Translations under genes and position numbers: made by a program
NCBI GenBank assembly: GCA_958402495.1
Contig: CATXTS010000005.1
Coordinates: 1 to 37,471 of the forward strand
Length of the DNA stretch: 37,471 nt
Direction: 5' to 3'
Source: an uncultured Clostridiaceae bacterium
Lineage (GTDB): Bacteria > Bacillota > Clostridia > TANB77 > CAG-508
In this document: one piece after another, positions 1 to 8,004 of the stretch
Layout: every line of letters begins with the position of its first letter
Position numbering within the stretch: position 1 is the first letter of the stretch
The notes under the pieces: generated by a model
Told to the model about the DNA's origin: nothing
The model's input: only the letters and a program-made list of their open reading frames with translations
Databases searched by the model: none

Positions 1-170
1 AAGTCTCTTAATTCATCTTTTTGACTTTTATCTGTATCTTCCTTTGCTTTTTGTGCTTGTGTGATAATACCATTTTCTCCTACTAAAGTATTAATCGCTA
101 CTCCTGCTAAAATAATTAATACGATAATTGTGATTACCAATGCTATTAGCGTAACCCCTTTTTGTTTCAT
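1..170 (-). CDS. Type IV pilin-like protein, N-terminus only (runs off window)
   Basis: The gene starts at the ATG at 168-170 behind an AAAGGAGA ribosome site (about 174-182) and runs off the left edge; 56 codons are visible. Its leader is a short positive stretch (MKQKG), the processing-type motif GVTLIALVI, then one hydrophobic helix ending near residue 23, followed by a charged coiled segment (QAQKAKEDTDKSQKDE). This is the prepilin/pseudopilin leader, with Ala where classical pilins have Glu at +5. The same leader opens the gene at 23710. Most likely it is a surface or secreted pseudopilin cleaved after the Gly; the functional domain is outside the window. Confidence 0.75.
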   Translation of the reverse strand, partial: MKQKGVTLIALVITIIVLIILAGVAINTLVGENGIITQAQKAKEDTDKSQKDELRD

Positions 171-489
171 CTTTTATTTCTCCTTTGTTTTTTATTTTTA
201 CTATTATTTGCCACTTTCATAAAAATATACGATAACTACCAGTTTTTATTTTACATTTTCATTACTGTATATAAAACAAGTGATATCGTTATATGCTGTC
301 AGCATAATTATATTCATGCTTTTAACTTTTGTCAACTTCTTTTTCATTATTTTATAACGTCAAATAAAAAGTAATCGCAATTAATTAAATGATTAATATA
401 TTTTAGTAATTTCAATAGTTTAATCTACAAGTAAAAGTAATTTCGTTGTAATGTTTTATGCAAATATCTTTGGTAGAATGGAGAAATTT

Positions 490-845
490 ATGGAAAAGAT
501 TAATAAAAATTCCAAAATAACATTTTCACAAAGAGTAACAATTGAATCAATGATTCAAAATAGAAAGAAAAAATCTAAAATAGCAGATGTAATAAACAAA
601 AGTAAATCAACAGTTTCAAGAGAAATATTACCCCAAATGGGCAAAGTTGGACCAGATTAACGCAGGAAAAGTTAAATTTAAAGTTCTCACATATAAATTC
701 AACGCCAAGAGAATCATTAGGAAACAAAACACCTTATGACGTATTTAGCTTTTTCTACGGAGAAGAATTAGCTCATAAATTAAACATTCAAAAGATAGAA
801 AAAGATGAGGTGACAACTACTCCTCATCTTTTAAAAAAATATTAA
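490..845 (+). pseudogene. IS30-family transposase remnant, internally deleted
   Basis: A start with MEKINKNSKITFSQRVTIE leads into the helix-turn-helix of IS30 transposases (IADVINKSKSTVSREI). After about codon 48 the sequence jumps out of frame and stops at 658-660. A second frame from about 674 to the TAA at 843-845 encodes the IS30 C-terminus (FSHINSTPRESLGNKTPYD, then FSFFYGEE and LNIQKIEKDEV). The whole catalytic DDE core is missing, so the element is dead. The last coding part contains a GATGAGG/CCTCATC hairpin followed by a T-rich run. I did not find clear terminal inverted repeats. Confidence 0.75.
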
Positions 846-1114
846 AAAATTCTAAAACATAATCCAAAGACATTTACATAATTTAATTCAAAAATTATAT
901 ATAAGCTAAATAGCTTTTAACTTTCCGAAAAAAATTAAACGCAATTTAGTTTGTTTATTATGCAAAAAATCTTTAAAATATATATTATATTTTACACTAT
1001 AATAATTGCAATTAGTCTTACAAAGTTGCAATTGACTTTTCACTCATTTTTCAATGAAAGTTTTTTACAGCCCCTTTCTTCTTATTTTCTCAATAGATTT
1101 CTATCTAACCTTTA

Positions 1115-1960
1115 TTATTCTTCAAAATACACTTCTGTCTTTCCTACACCTGCATCTATTTGTATTCGGTAATTACCATTACCTATTGTAGTATCTTCTG
1201 CTACAGAATGTCCATCTATTTTGAAATTACCAATTCCTTTTTTAGCCTTTATCGTATAATCTTCTTGTTTTCCTAGAACTGCCAATTCTAACTTTCCTAC
1301 TCCACAATCAATGTCTGAATCTCCAGTTAATTTTCCAGAAAGTTTAAAATTCCCTACACCTACGTCTAAATCCAAATCATTAAAAGAAGCATCTACAATA
1401 GTAACTTTACCAACACCACCATCTATATCCGCTTTTTTATAGGCGGTTACCTGTTTGATTTTAGCATTTCCTGCGCCAATTCCTAATTTTAAAACATCTG
1501 CTTTTAAACCTTCTATCTCCATATTTCCAGCACCAGTCGTTATTTTTACTTCCTTAAATTGACCATCTCTTGGAATGGTAACTTTAATTTGTGCATCTTC
1601 TCTTCTATTAAAAAACGGAAAATCTTGTTTTTCCTCAATCACTAAAGTATTATCTTTTATTTGACTACTAAACTTTTCTGTAATATTTTTCGTTTCTACT
1701 TTTAAAGTATCTCCTGTTACAACAATCACCTGTGATAATTTACAATCTAATTTTAAATTATCCACCATTGTATATTCTTGTGAAAAAGTAGTTGTTCCTT
1801 CACTAATAGATGTTTCCTCTACTGTTTGTAGACCTAAAATAGAGCCAAATATCCCAAAGCCAAATAATAAACAAGATATCGTAAAACTAATAATCCCTAC
1901 ACTTAGAAATGTTCCAAAAGCAATTGCTATATATTTAATAATTCTTTGTCCCTCACTCAT
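1115..1960 (-). CDS. DUF4097-type putative adhesin, membrane anchored
   Basis: The 281-residue protein has one hydrophobic helix at about residues 8-38, then a long beta-rich domain with repeated GAGNMEI, GAGNAKI, GVGKVTI, GVGNFKL, GVGKLEL and GIGNFKI turns. This repeat pattern is that of the DUF4097 family, an extracytoplasmic beta-helix. It is translationally coupled to the upstream LiaF-like gene by an ATGA overlap (1957-1960). DUF4097 proteins beside LiaF/PspC-like proteins usually belong to cell-envelope stress modules. No histidine kinase or response regulator lies nearby, so the signalling partner is not visible. The exact function is unknown. Confidence 0.7.
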   Translation of the reverse strand: MSEGQRIIKYIAIAFGTFLSVGIISFTISCLLFGFGIFGSILGLQTVEETSISEGTTTFSQEYTMVDNLKLDCKLSQVIVVTGDTLKVETKNITEKFSSQIKDNTLVIEEKQDFPFFNRREDAQIKVTIPRDGQFKEVKITTGAGNMEIEGLKADVLKLGIGAGNAKIKQVTAYKKADIDGGVGKVTIVDASFNDLDLDVGVGNFKLSGKLTGDSDIDCGVGKLELAVLGKQEDYTIKAKKGIGNFKIDGHSVAEDTTIGNGNYRIQIDAGVGKTEVYFEE

Positions 1961-2634
1961 TTAATATCGACACCTCCAAACATACAAAAGGCATCTATAT
2001 ACAAGGTTGGTGTATTCTCTGCTTTTATAGTAATGCTTTTATTACTTACTCCACCAAATATTGGTGTTGATTTTACTTTTACATATACATTTTGAGGTAC
2101 ACGAATTTCTACTCCTCCAAATATAGCAGAAGCATGAATGGCTTGGTCCTCTTGTATAATTGCTCTAGTTAAATCCAATTCCACACTTCCAAATACAGCT
2201 GTTAATTCAGCTCCATCAAAAATTTCATTTTGCATTTCTACTTTATTCTCTCCAAAAGTAGCTGCATATTGTTTTTCTCCATCTTTATGTAATGCCTTCA
2301 TTTTCTCATTGATTTTACTATTAAAGAAATCCCTAAATAAAAAGGATAAACCAATAACTACTAAAATAAATGGAAGTATTAGTTTTGTAATTAACGAGAA
2401 ACTGAATATTCCTTGTGCACATAGAAGTAAAGCAATTCCAATTAATAAGCCAATTAAATCTCCCCATTTACTCGTATTTTTAAATAAACCTATAAAACAT
2501 GGTACTATAATAAATAATGTCCACCATCCTCTAAAAAAGATATTAATATGGGTAATCCCCATACTATTTAACCCAATGATAATTCCTATTGCAATAAACA
2601 CAAGCCCCCATAATACATTTCCAAACTTTCTCAT
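1957..2634 (-). CDS. LiaF-like cell-envelope stress membrane protein
   Basis: The 225-residue protein has an N-terminal block of four short hydrophobic helices (about residues 5-100, with WGLVFIAIGIIIGLNSMGI first). A C-terminal beta-rich domain carries repeated FGGVEI/IFGGV motifs (SAIFGGVEIRVP, TPIFGGVSN, CMFGGVDIK). This matches the LiaI/LiaF-like membrane region plus the LiaF C-terminal 'cell wall-active antibiotics response' domain. LiaF in bacilli inhibits the LiaS kinase, but no LiaRS is in the window, so only the family-level call is safe. It is the first gene of a two-gene operon with the DUF4097 protein (ATGA overlap). Confidence 0.75.
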   Translation of the reverse strand: MRKFGNVLWGLVFIAIGIIIGLNSMGITHINIFFRGWWTLFIIVPCFIGLFKNTSKWGDLIGLLIGIALLLCAQGIFSFSLITKLILPFILVVIGLSFLFRDFFNSKINEKMKALHKDGEKQYAATFGENKVEMQNEIFDGAELTAVFGSVELDLTRAIIQEDQAIHASAIFGGVEIRVPQNVYVKVKSTPIFGGVSNKSITIKAENTPTLYIDAFCMFGGVDIK

Positions 2635-2724
2635 AACCTAGACATCCTTTCTTTTCTTGATGGTTTCATTATACACTGCTTTTTCTTAAAAGTCTACATT
2701 TTTTCATTTTTGTAGAATTTTTCA

Positions 2725-3981
2725 TTAATCTGGTATGGTATCATCTTTTATGTAATATTTAACGCCTAGCATTTTGTCTGGCAAATACTGTTGTTCTACA
2801 TAATGACCTGGATAATCATGAGGATACTTATAATCCCACCCATAGCCAAATTGTTCCATTCCCTCCGCTGGTGCATTACGTATATGCATAGGAATACTTC
2901 CCGTATCTTTATTGACTACATCCTCTAATGCTCTATTAATGGCTAAATAACTAGCATTCGATTTTGGAGAAGTTGCAATATAGACCGCCGCTTCTGCTAA
3001 TATAATTCTAGCCTCTGGCATTCCCACCATATGAACTGCTTGCATAGCACTATTGGCAACAATTAAAGCATTGGGATTGGCCATTCCCACATCTTCAGAA
3101 GCTGCAATCACTATCCTTCTAGCTAAAAACATAGGGTCTTCTCCACCATTTAAGGCTCTTGCTAAATAAAAGATAGCCGCATCTGGGTCACTCCCTCTCA
3201 TAGACTTTATAAAAGCACTAATATTATCATAATGACTATCTCCATTTTTATCAAAAATAGCTTTTCTACTTTGTACGCTTTCTGCAGCAATTTCTGGTGT
3301 AATTTCTATCACTCCATCTGCATTCATTTTAGTCGTTAAAACAGCCACTTCCAATCCATTTAATGCGGTTCTCACATCTCCACCAGATACCTCTGCTATT
3401 TTTCTTAAAGTATCTTCTTCTATTTGAATGTGATAATTCCCTAATCCATCCGGTGCAGTTAAAGATTTTTTTAAAATTGTATAGATATTTTCAGTAGTTA
3501 ATGGTTCTAATTTTATAACCATAGAACGTGAAATTAAAGCTTTATTTACTTCAAAATATGGATTTTCTGTAGTAGCTCCTATTAAAATAACTGTTCCGTT
3601 CTCTACATAGGGTAGTAGAGCATCTTGTTGTAATTTATTAAAACGGTGAATCTCATCGATAAATAAAATACACTTTCCAGATGGATTCATAAAAGCATTT
3701 CCTGCCTCGGCAATAGCATTTTTAATATCTGCAATTCCTGCTGTTACTGCATTAATTCTTGTAAACTTATATTTCGTCGTATGACTAATTACTCTGGCTA
3801 ATGAAGTCTTTCCACAGCCAGGAGGTCCCCATAAAATAATACTAGATAAACGGTCTGCTTGTATGGTTCTATACAAGATTTTATCTTTTCCTAGTACATG
3901 TTCTTGTCCTACATAATCTTCTAAAGTTTTTGGACTCATTCTAAAAGCTAACGGTTTACTTAAATCCACCATATCTTTCAC
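2725..3981 (-). CDS. rarA: Replication-associated recombination protein A, AAA+ ATPase
   Basis: The 418-residue protein has Walker A GPPGCGKTS (52-60), Walker B ILFIDE (105-110) and the clamp-loader-like SRC/sensor region ENPYFEVNKALISRS. The C-terminal half is the MgsA/RarA tetramerisation domain (RKAIFDKNGDSHYDNISAF, SDPDAAIFYLARAL). RarA acts at stalled or collapsed replication forks. Length and motif order are normal for the family. It lies 11 bp downstream of ruvA and is probably cotranscribed; ruvB, the usual neighbour, is not in the window. Confidence 0.95.
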   Translation of the reverse strand: MKDMVDLSKPLAFRMSPKTLEDYVGQEHVLGKDKILYRTIQADRLSSIILWGPPGCGKTSLARVISHTTKYKFTRINAVTAGIADIKNAIAEAGNAFMNPSGKCILFIDEIHRFNKLQQDALLPYVENGTVILIGATTENPYFEVNKALISRSMVIKLEPLTTENIYTILKKSLTAPDGLGNYHIQIEEDTLRKIAEVSGGDVRTALNGLEVAVLTTKMNADGVIEITPEIAAESVQSRKAIFDKNGDSHYDNISAFIKSMRGSDPDAAIFYLARALNGGEDPMFLARRIVIAASEDVGMANPNALIVANSAMQAVHMVGMPEARIILAEAAVYIATSPKSNASYLAINRALEDVVNKDTGSIPMHIRNAPAEGMEQFGYGWDYKYPHDYPGHYVEQQYLPDKMLGVKYYIKDDTIPD

Positions 3982-3992
3982 GCCTCATCTTT

Positions 3993-4592
3993 CTATCTTG
4001 CTAAATTATATAATCCTTTTCGGATTATGTCCTCTACAGTTAGATTTTCTTTATCTACCTTTTCTAATGCTTTTTCAATCTCTTTTCTACTATATCCTAA
4101 TACTTGTAACGCTGCTATGGCTTCTGTAGACTTATGATTATCTAGCAAGGTTTCTTGTATTTTATCTAACTTATCCTCTTCTATTTGCTCTCCCTTTAAT
4201 TTATCCTTCAATTCCAAGATTAATCTTTGAGCAGTTTTTGCACCAATCCCTGGTAATTGTTTTAATTTTCCAACATCATCTGCAATAACAGCTAATGCAA
4301 AACTAGATGGTGTAATGTTAGATAAAATCGTAATGGCTGATTTAGCACCAACCCCACTAACAGATAGCAATAGTTCAAACATTCGTAATTCTTCATTGGT
4401 ATTAAACCCGAATAAACTAATATCATCTTCTCTAACTTTTAAATAGGTATGTACTTTTACTATATCTCCTATTTCTCCTAATTTTTCTATAGCTGGCTCA
4501 GACATAAATATTTTGTACCCTATCCCGGCTACTTCTATTACCACATATCCTACTGTTTTTACTTCTAGGGTTCCTTTCATATAGGCAAACAT
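3993..4592 (-). CDS. ruvA: Holliday junction branch migration protein RuvA
   Basis: The 199-residue protein has the RuvA order: an N-terminal OB fold (MFAYMKGTLEVKTVGYVVIE), two helix-hairpin-helix motifs (VSGVGAKSAITIL and LPGIGAKTAQRLI) that contact junction DNA, and a C-terminal helical domain (ALQVLGYSRKEIEKAL) that binds RuvB. RuvA recognises the four-way junction and loads the RuvB motor. Here rarA follows instead of ruvB, so ruvB must be encoded elsewhere. The start is the only in-frame ATG with the conserved MFAYMKG beginning. Confidence 0.95.
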   Translation of the reverse strand: MFAYMKGTLEVKTVGYVVIEVAGIGYKIFMSEPAIEKLGEIGDIVKVHTYLKVREDDISLFGFNTNEELRMFELLLSVSGVGAKSAITILSNITPSSFALAVIADDVGKLKQLPGIGAKTAQRLILELKDKLKGEQIEEDKLDKIQETLLDNHKSTEAIAALQVLGYSRKEIEKALEKVDKENLTVEDIIRKGLYNLAR

Positions 4593-4691
4593 ATTTCATT
4601 ACTCCTTTGCTTTTTCTTCTCTAGCATTGTATCATATTTTTTTATTTTTGCAAGCAATATTGCGAATTTTTGTTTTATATTTTAGAAAGAA

Positions 4692-4716
4692 AAATACGAA
4701 GCTTATCTTCGTATTT
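4692..4716 (-). terminator. Rho-independent terminator after the OapA-like gene
   Basis: A perfect 10-bp stem (AAATACGAAG with CTTCGTATTT) and a 5-nt loop are followed on the minus strand by TTTTTCTTTCT. It overlaps the stop codon of the OapA-like gene and separates it from ruvA. Confidence 0.85.
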
Positions 4717-5338
4717 AAGTATTTTCTTTTATTTTTTCTTTAAAAAATTTCTCTTTTTCTTTTTTAGTTCCTTTTATCTGTTTCTTATCTTTTCTATCAA
4801 ACTTTTCTAATCCAATACCTACCATATGTACAATTTTGGTTGAATTACGCTGTGCAATACCTTTTCCTATAGCCTTGCCACCAACGGTCAAGGAAGCTAC
4901 TATCGCACTAATAATAAACTGTAAATTAAAGGTAAGTCCAAATTTCTCTGTAATTTTCATAGTCACTAGTGCAGCTATAGAACCACTAAGTACCCCACAA
5001 ATATCACCTATCACATCTGCACAAATATTAGCTACTTTTGCAGAATTTCTAATTAAATGAATGGAAGTTTTTGAACCATTCACTTTTTTAGTTGCTTTGG
5101 CATGGAATTCTTGTTCTTTAGCAACCGTTACAGCAACACCAACAATGTCAAAAATAATACCCACAAAAATAGTAATTAATAAAATAACAATCGCTGGAAA
5201 TAATGCTAAGCTGGATATGGCATTCGTAGATATATAAGAAAACACAATGGATAATATAAAAGTGGTTATAAATATCGTTATAAACCACTTTAAATCAGCA
5301 TTATCTTTCTTTTCTTTTTTCGTTTTATGACTCTTCAC
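4715..5338 (-). CDS. OapA-like / CorB(DUF21)-related four-helix membrane protein
   Basis: The 207-residue protein has a basic N-terminus, hydrophobic helices at about residues 18-38, 41-75, 105-128 and 138-160, and a very basic C-terminal tail (KKQIKGTKKEKEKFFKEKIKE). The core motif FDIVGVAVTVAKEQEFHAKA followed by ICADVIGDICGVLSGS is the type often annotated as a CorB-like Mg/Co transporter fragment, without CBS domains. It starts with GTG at 5336-5338, 9 nt after AAGGAGAG (5348-5355). The ~600-nt structured non-coding region directly upstream on the same strand makes it a good candidate for OapA, the membrane partner of OLE RNA. That identity is inferred from size, topology and context. Confidence 0.65.
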   Translation of the reverse strand: MKSHKTKKEKKDNADLKWFITIFITTFILSIVFSYISTNAISSLALFPAIVILLITIFVGIIFDIVGVAVTVAKEQEFHAKATKKVNGSKTSIHLIRNSAKVANICADVIGDICGVLSGSIAALVTMKITEKFGLTFNLQFIISAIVASLTVGGKAIGKGIAQRNSTKIVHMVGIGLEKFDRKDKKQIKGTKKEKEKFFKEKIKENT

Positions 5339-5439
5339 GTATTTTTTCTCTCCTTGTTTCTTTCTTCTTATTTTTATTTTTTTATTTGTTACTTCTCTAT
5401 ATCTCTATATTTCTCTTTTTAATTCATTTTTCCTATTTA

Positions 5440-6053
5440 ATTAAAAGATTTAGATGGTAAAAGTCTAAGTAAATTTTACGGTTTAGGTCTAGTAGAATTT
5501 CTCTATTTTCTACTAAATATTACTATTTAGCTGTTTCCATTTAAAGAAAATACCTACTTTTCAATATGTAGAAACTAGATCACCACTTAAATCCGTACCT
5601 TAATCCATAGACTTCCATGCTCCTATTTTGGAAGCAAACATTCTAGAAGTTTTCCTTGACATACTGCAACCTATAACTAGTCTTTTTTGCAATTATAATT
5701 TCATAGTCATCAAAAATAAAAAATTTGGCCGAACTTTTTATTTTTATACCATCCTAATCCCAATATAATCACTCAAGACAGGCTACTCTATGCATTTTGT
5801 GTCTTGGCACGCAGCATAGGTTATACTTAAAAATGTATCGTTTCAAAGATTACATGAAACTTTTTTACTTAAGCCTCCGCGGAATAAGGGAAGTTCTTAT
5901 ATATGTCATTATATAATACCCGTATTCCTTACTTCCTGGATACACGCAAAACTGGCATTTCGCGCATAAACAAGAAACTTCATCGATGTGCCCTTTAGTG
6001 GATTTTTAGCCCCACCCTCGTTATAGACAGTACGACTAGAATAATGCACCATC
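5440..6053 (-). ncRNA. Candidate OLE-type large structured RNA
   Basis: This stretch of about 610 nt has no plausible ORF, is richer in G+C than its flanks and is full of stems on the minus strand: GTTTC/GAAAC around 5842-5862, GGAATA-GGG/CCC-TATTCC around 5878-5940, CAAGACA/TGTCTTG around 5773-5808 and TAGTAGAA/TTCTACTA around 5490-5516. It begins just after a good promoter (6061-6088) and ends shortly before an OapA-like membrane gene. OLE RNAs are about 600 nt, occur in gram-positive anaerobes and sit upstream of oapA. I have not aligned it to the OLE covariance model; boundaries are approximate. Confidence 0.6.
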
Positions 6054-6060
6054 GTGTTTT

Positions 6061-6088
6061 ATTATAACAGATTTTCTTAAATTAGCAA
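6061..6088 (-). promoter_or_regulatory. Promoter for the large non-coding RNA
   Basis: On the minus strand there is TTGCTA (6083-6088), a 16-nt spacer and a perfect TATAAT (6061-6066). A start of transcription near 6053 would begin the structured RNA. It is divergent from rpmB. Confidence 0.7.
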
Positions 6089-6262
6089 ACCTGATTTTAA
6101 GGCATTTAAAGCATTTTTTAACCTAATTTACCCTATTTTAACTTTTTTGTGAATTTCTGTCATTCTTTTAATGAATTTTAGCTTCTTCTTTACTAAAATC
6201 ACCCATTTATATTTTCTATGTCTGTATTCGCTAAGGATTTATAAATTTATTTCGTAAAACAC

Positions 6263-6291
6263 TTGAAATTCTACAGATTGTGTGTTAATAT
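6263..6291 (+). promoter_or_regulatory. Promoter of rpmB
   Basis: TTGAAA (6263-6268), a 17-nt spacer and TAATAT (6286-6291) lie about 45 bp ahead of the rpmB start codon. This also argues against an rpmB start at 6263. Confidence 0.5.
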
Positions 6292-6334
6292 AATAAATAG
6301 TCATTTTATAAAACATATAGGAGGTGCTAGAATC

Positions 6335-6532
6335 ATGGCAAAATGTGAAATTTGCGAAAAAACACTATCTCATGGAAATAAAATTAGTATTGCACGTTCA
6401 CACGTTAGTAGAAGAGCAGCTAGAACTTGGAAACCAAATTTAAGAACTGTAAAAGCTATCGTTGACGGTCAAACAAAAAGAATATCTGTATGTTCAAAAT
6501 GCTTACGTTCTGGAAAAGTTAAAAGAGCTTAG
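6335..6532 (+). CDS. rpmB: 50S ribosomal protein L28
   Basis: The 65-residue protein starts MAKCEICEKTLSHGNKISIA and continues through RRAARTWKPNLR and the conserved VDGQTKRISVCSKCLRSGKV. These are the L28 signatures, including a zinc-binding CxxC pair at each end (CEIC, CSKC), so it is the zinc-containing form. The start at 6335 is preceded by TAGGAGGTGC at 6 nt; the longer reading frame from 6263 lacks a ribosome site and overlaps the promoter. It is monocistronic, with a terminator right after the stop. Confidence 0.97.
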   Translation: MAKCEICEKTLSHGNKISIARSHVSRRAARTWKPNLRTVKAIVDGQTKRISVCSKCLRSGKVKRA

Positions 6533-6550
6533 TTCATAAATAGAACATAA

Positions 6551-6573
6551 AAGTATGGTGCATCATACTTTTT
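6551..6573 (+). terminator. Terminator of rpmB
   Basis: AAGTATG (6551-6557) pairs with CATACTT (6564-6570), followed by TTT on the plus strand, 18 bp after the rpmB stop codon. Confidence 0.7.
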
Positions 6574-6603
6574 GATAGGAAATTTCTTAAGAAATAGTAA
6601 ACA

Positions 6604-6656
6604 AAAATAGGTCAGATTAGGTTTATATCTTGTAAGCTTAATCCGACCTATTTTTG
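6604..6656. terminator. Strong bidirectional terminator between rpmB and the spoVM-like gene
   Basis: AAATAGGTC-GATTA pairs with TAATC-GACCTATTT, with one unpaired base on each side and T or A runs at both ends. It can serve rpmB on the plus strand and the spoVM-like operon on the minus strand. Confidence 0.85.
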
Positions 6657-6702
6657 TATTTTCTTGTTTTTTATTGATTTTTATGTCTTTTTTCTTTATG
6701 TA

Positions 6703-6780
6703 TTATTTATCCTTAATTCCAAAAATCAATTTTACAAAACCTCTTAAGAATTTAGGCACTTTTTTTACAACGATTGTCAT
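6703..6780 (-). CDS. spoVM: SpoVM-like sporulation peptide (25 residues)
   Basis: This ORF is too short for usual gene callers. It has an ATG at 6778-6780, a GGAG ribosome site 5 nt upstream (and AAGGAG slightly further), and a TAA at 6703-6705. The peptide contains KVPKFLRGFVKLIFGIK, which matches the amphipathic helix of SpoVM (B. subtilis core IKLPKFLGGIVRAMLG): invariant Pro, Lys-Phe-Leu, Gly and a second Gly near the end. SpoVM recognises the convex forespore membrane and recruits the SpoIVA coat scaffold. The similarity is read by eye. The preceding 49-residue hydrophobic gene is 30 bp upstream, so they are likely one operon. Confidence 0.75.
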   Translation of the reverse strand: MTIVVKKVPKFLRGFVKLIFGIKDK

Positions 6781-6810
6781 ACTTTCTCCACACTCCTTCA
6801 TTTGATATAT

Positions 6811-6960
6811 TTAGCAAAATAGCCACATTAATCCCATTGCTAATATTGCTATTCCGATTAAAAATAACCATCCTGTAATGGGAAGTAATAATACGAGAAG
6901 TACGCCAAAACCCATTCCTACTAAACATACTCCTATTGTCTTTTTCAGTGCACAAAACAT
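6811..6960 (-). CDS. Small two-helix hydrophobic membrane protein (49 residues)
   Basis: The ORF from ATG 6958-6960 to TAA 6811-6813 has a strong AAGGAGG ribosome site 9 nt upstream. The product starts MFCALKKTIGVCLVGMGFGV, then LLVLLLPITGWLFLIGIAI and LAMGLMWLFC: two hydrophobic stretches joined by a Pro-Ile-Thr-Gly-Trp turn, which suggests a membrane hairpin. I do not recognise a named family. It lies directly before the spoVM-like gene in the same orientation, so a sporulation role is plausible but inferred. Confidence 0.7.
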   Translation of the reverse strand: MFCALKKTIGVCLVGMGFGVLLVLLLPITGWLFLIGIAILAMGLMWLFC

Positions 6961-7090
6961 AATCTATTACCTCCTTTTATAATATTATATTGCTTTTACT
7001 TTATTTTGTTACCCTTTCCTTGAAAAAAGCTTTGCTTTATGGTTTAATAAAGAAGAAGCGTTTTTATAAAGAAAGAAATGGTGAATAAAA

Positions 7091-7723
7091 ATGAAGAAAC
7101 AAGATATCCTAAAAATAATAGAAATTTTAAAACAAACTTATCCAGATGCTAAATGTAGTTTAGATTTTACTAATCCTTTTGAAATGTTAGTAGCAGTTAT
7201 TCTTTCTGCTCAATGTACAGATGAAAGAGTTAACAAAACTACCCCTTCAATTTTTGCTAAATATCATACTCCAGAAGAATTTGCTACTGCCGATATATCT
7301 ACTTTAGAAGAACTGGTACATCCTTGTGGCTTTTATAAGAACAAAGCCAAGAACATTCAAAATATGGCTAAAATCTTAGTAGAAAAATACCATAGTCAAG
7401 TTCCTAAGACGATGGAAGAATTAATGAGTCTGCCTGGTGTAGGAAGAAAAACAGCCAATGTAGTCATGTTAGAAGCTTTTAATGACCCGCAAGGTATTGC
7501 TGTAGATACGCATTGTAAACGTATTGCTAATAAAGTAGGGCTTTCTCATGAAAAAGAACCAGAAAAAATTGAACAAGATTTACTAAACCAAATTCCAAAA
7601 GCTTATTATAAAGACATGAATCACATCCTCATTTGGCATGGAAGAAATATTTGCACAGCTAGAAATCCACAATGTGAAAAATGCCCTATTCGCTTTTATT
7701 GTGAAGATTATCAAAAAAAATAG
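7091..7723 (+). CDS. nth: Endonuclease III (DNA glycosylase/AP lyase)
   Basis: The 210-residue protein has the helix-hairpin-helix LPGVGRKTA with catalytic Lys120, the catalytic Asp139 in AVDTHCKRIANKVGL, and a C-terminal 4Fe-4S cluster motif C-x6-C-x2-C-x5-C (CTARNPQCEKCPIRFYC). It removes oxidised pyrimidines in base-excision repair. Length and all key residues are normal. The gene is followed 60 bp later by a small Cys-rich gene. Confidence 0.97.
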   Translation: MKKQDILKIIEILKQTYPDAKCSLDFTNPFEMLVAVILSAQCTDERVNKTTPSIFAKYHTPEEFATADISTLEELVHPCGFYKNKAKNIQNMAKILVEKYHSQVPKTMEELMSLPGVGRKTANVVMLEAFNDPQGIAVDTHCKRIANKVGLSHEKEPEKIEQDLLNQIPKAYYKDMNHILIWHGRNICTARNPQCEKCPIRFYCEDYQKK

Positions 7724-7783
7724 GTTCGTTTTATGCATATTTTCTTACGAAACAAGCATACTATGTCTTAAGAGGTGATAAGC

Positions 7784-7927
7784 TTGACCAATATTAATTG
7801 TTCTTCTAATTGTATTTATCAGAAGGACGGAAAATGTGCATTTGAAAACATTTCTGAACAAAAAGTAACCCCTAATAGCAATTGTGCTTATTACTTATCC
7901 ATTCATGAAGCAGCAACTAAAAAATAG
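7784..7927 (+). CDS. Small Cys-rich protein (47 residues, TTG start)
   Basis: The ORF starts with TTG at 7784-7786 behind AAGAGGTGATAAGC and ends at TAG 7925-7927. The product starts with TNINCSSNCIYQKDGKC and has a fourth Cys in SNCAYYLS. The spacing C-x3-C-x7-C...C suggests a small metal-binding or Fe-S protein. Similar 50-60 residue proteins are common in Clostridia, usually as hypothetical proteins (sometimes mislabelled hydroxymyristoyl-ACP dehydratase). The stop codon lies inside the terminator hairpin, which supports it as the real end of the transcript. Function unknown. Confidence 0.7.
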   Translation: MTNINCSSNCIYQKDGKCAFENISEQKVTPNSNCAYYLSIHEAATKK

Positions 7928-7940
7928 TTGTTGCTTTTTC
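7910..7940 (+). terminator. Terminator overlapping the end of the small Cys-rich gene
   Basis: GCAGCAACTA pairs with TAGTTGTTGC (one G-U) across an A-rich loop, followed by TTTTTC. The stop codon is inside the stem. Confidence 0.8.
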
Positions 7941-8004
7941 TTGACAAAAAGACCATTAAGAGGTATATTGAATGCATAATTTAAAGAACAAAGGAGGATT
8001 ATTC

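Noticed and set aside
2138..2641. 167-residue plus-strand ORF opposite the LiaF-like gene
   Set aside because: Low-complexity antisense of a clear gene; no ribosome site or family signal.
5440..6053. RNase P RNA, tmRNA or SRP RNA
   Set aside because: I could not find the GAGGAAAGTCC core of RNase P, the tRNA-like ends of tmRNA or the SRP domain IV loop on either strand. Length and context fit OLE better.
6752..6955. 67-residue ORF on the minus strand
   Set aside because: It is a shadow of the 49-residue hydrophobic gene in another frame and lacks a ribosome site.
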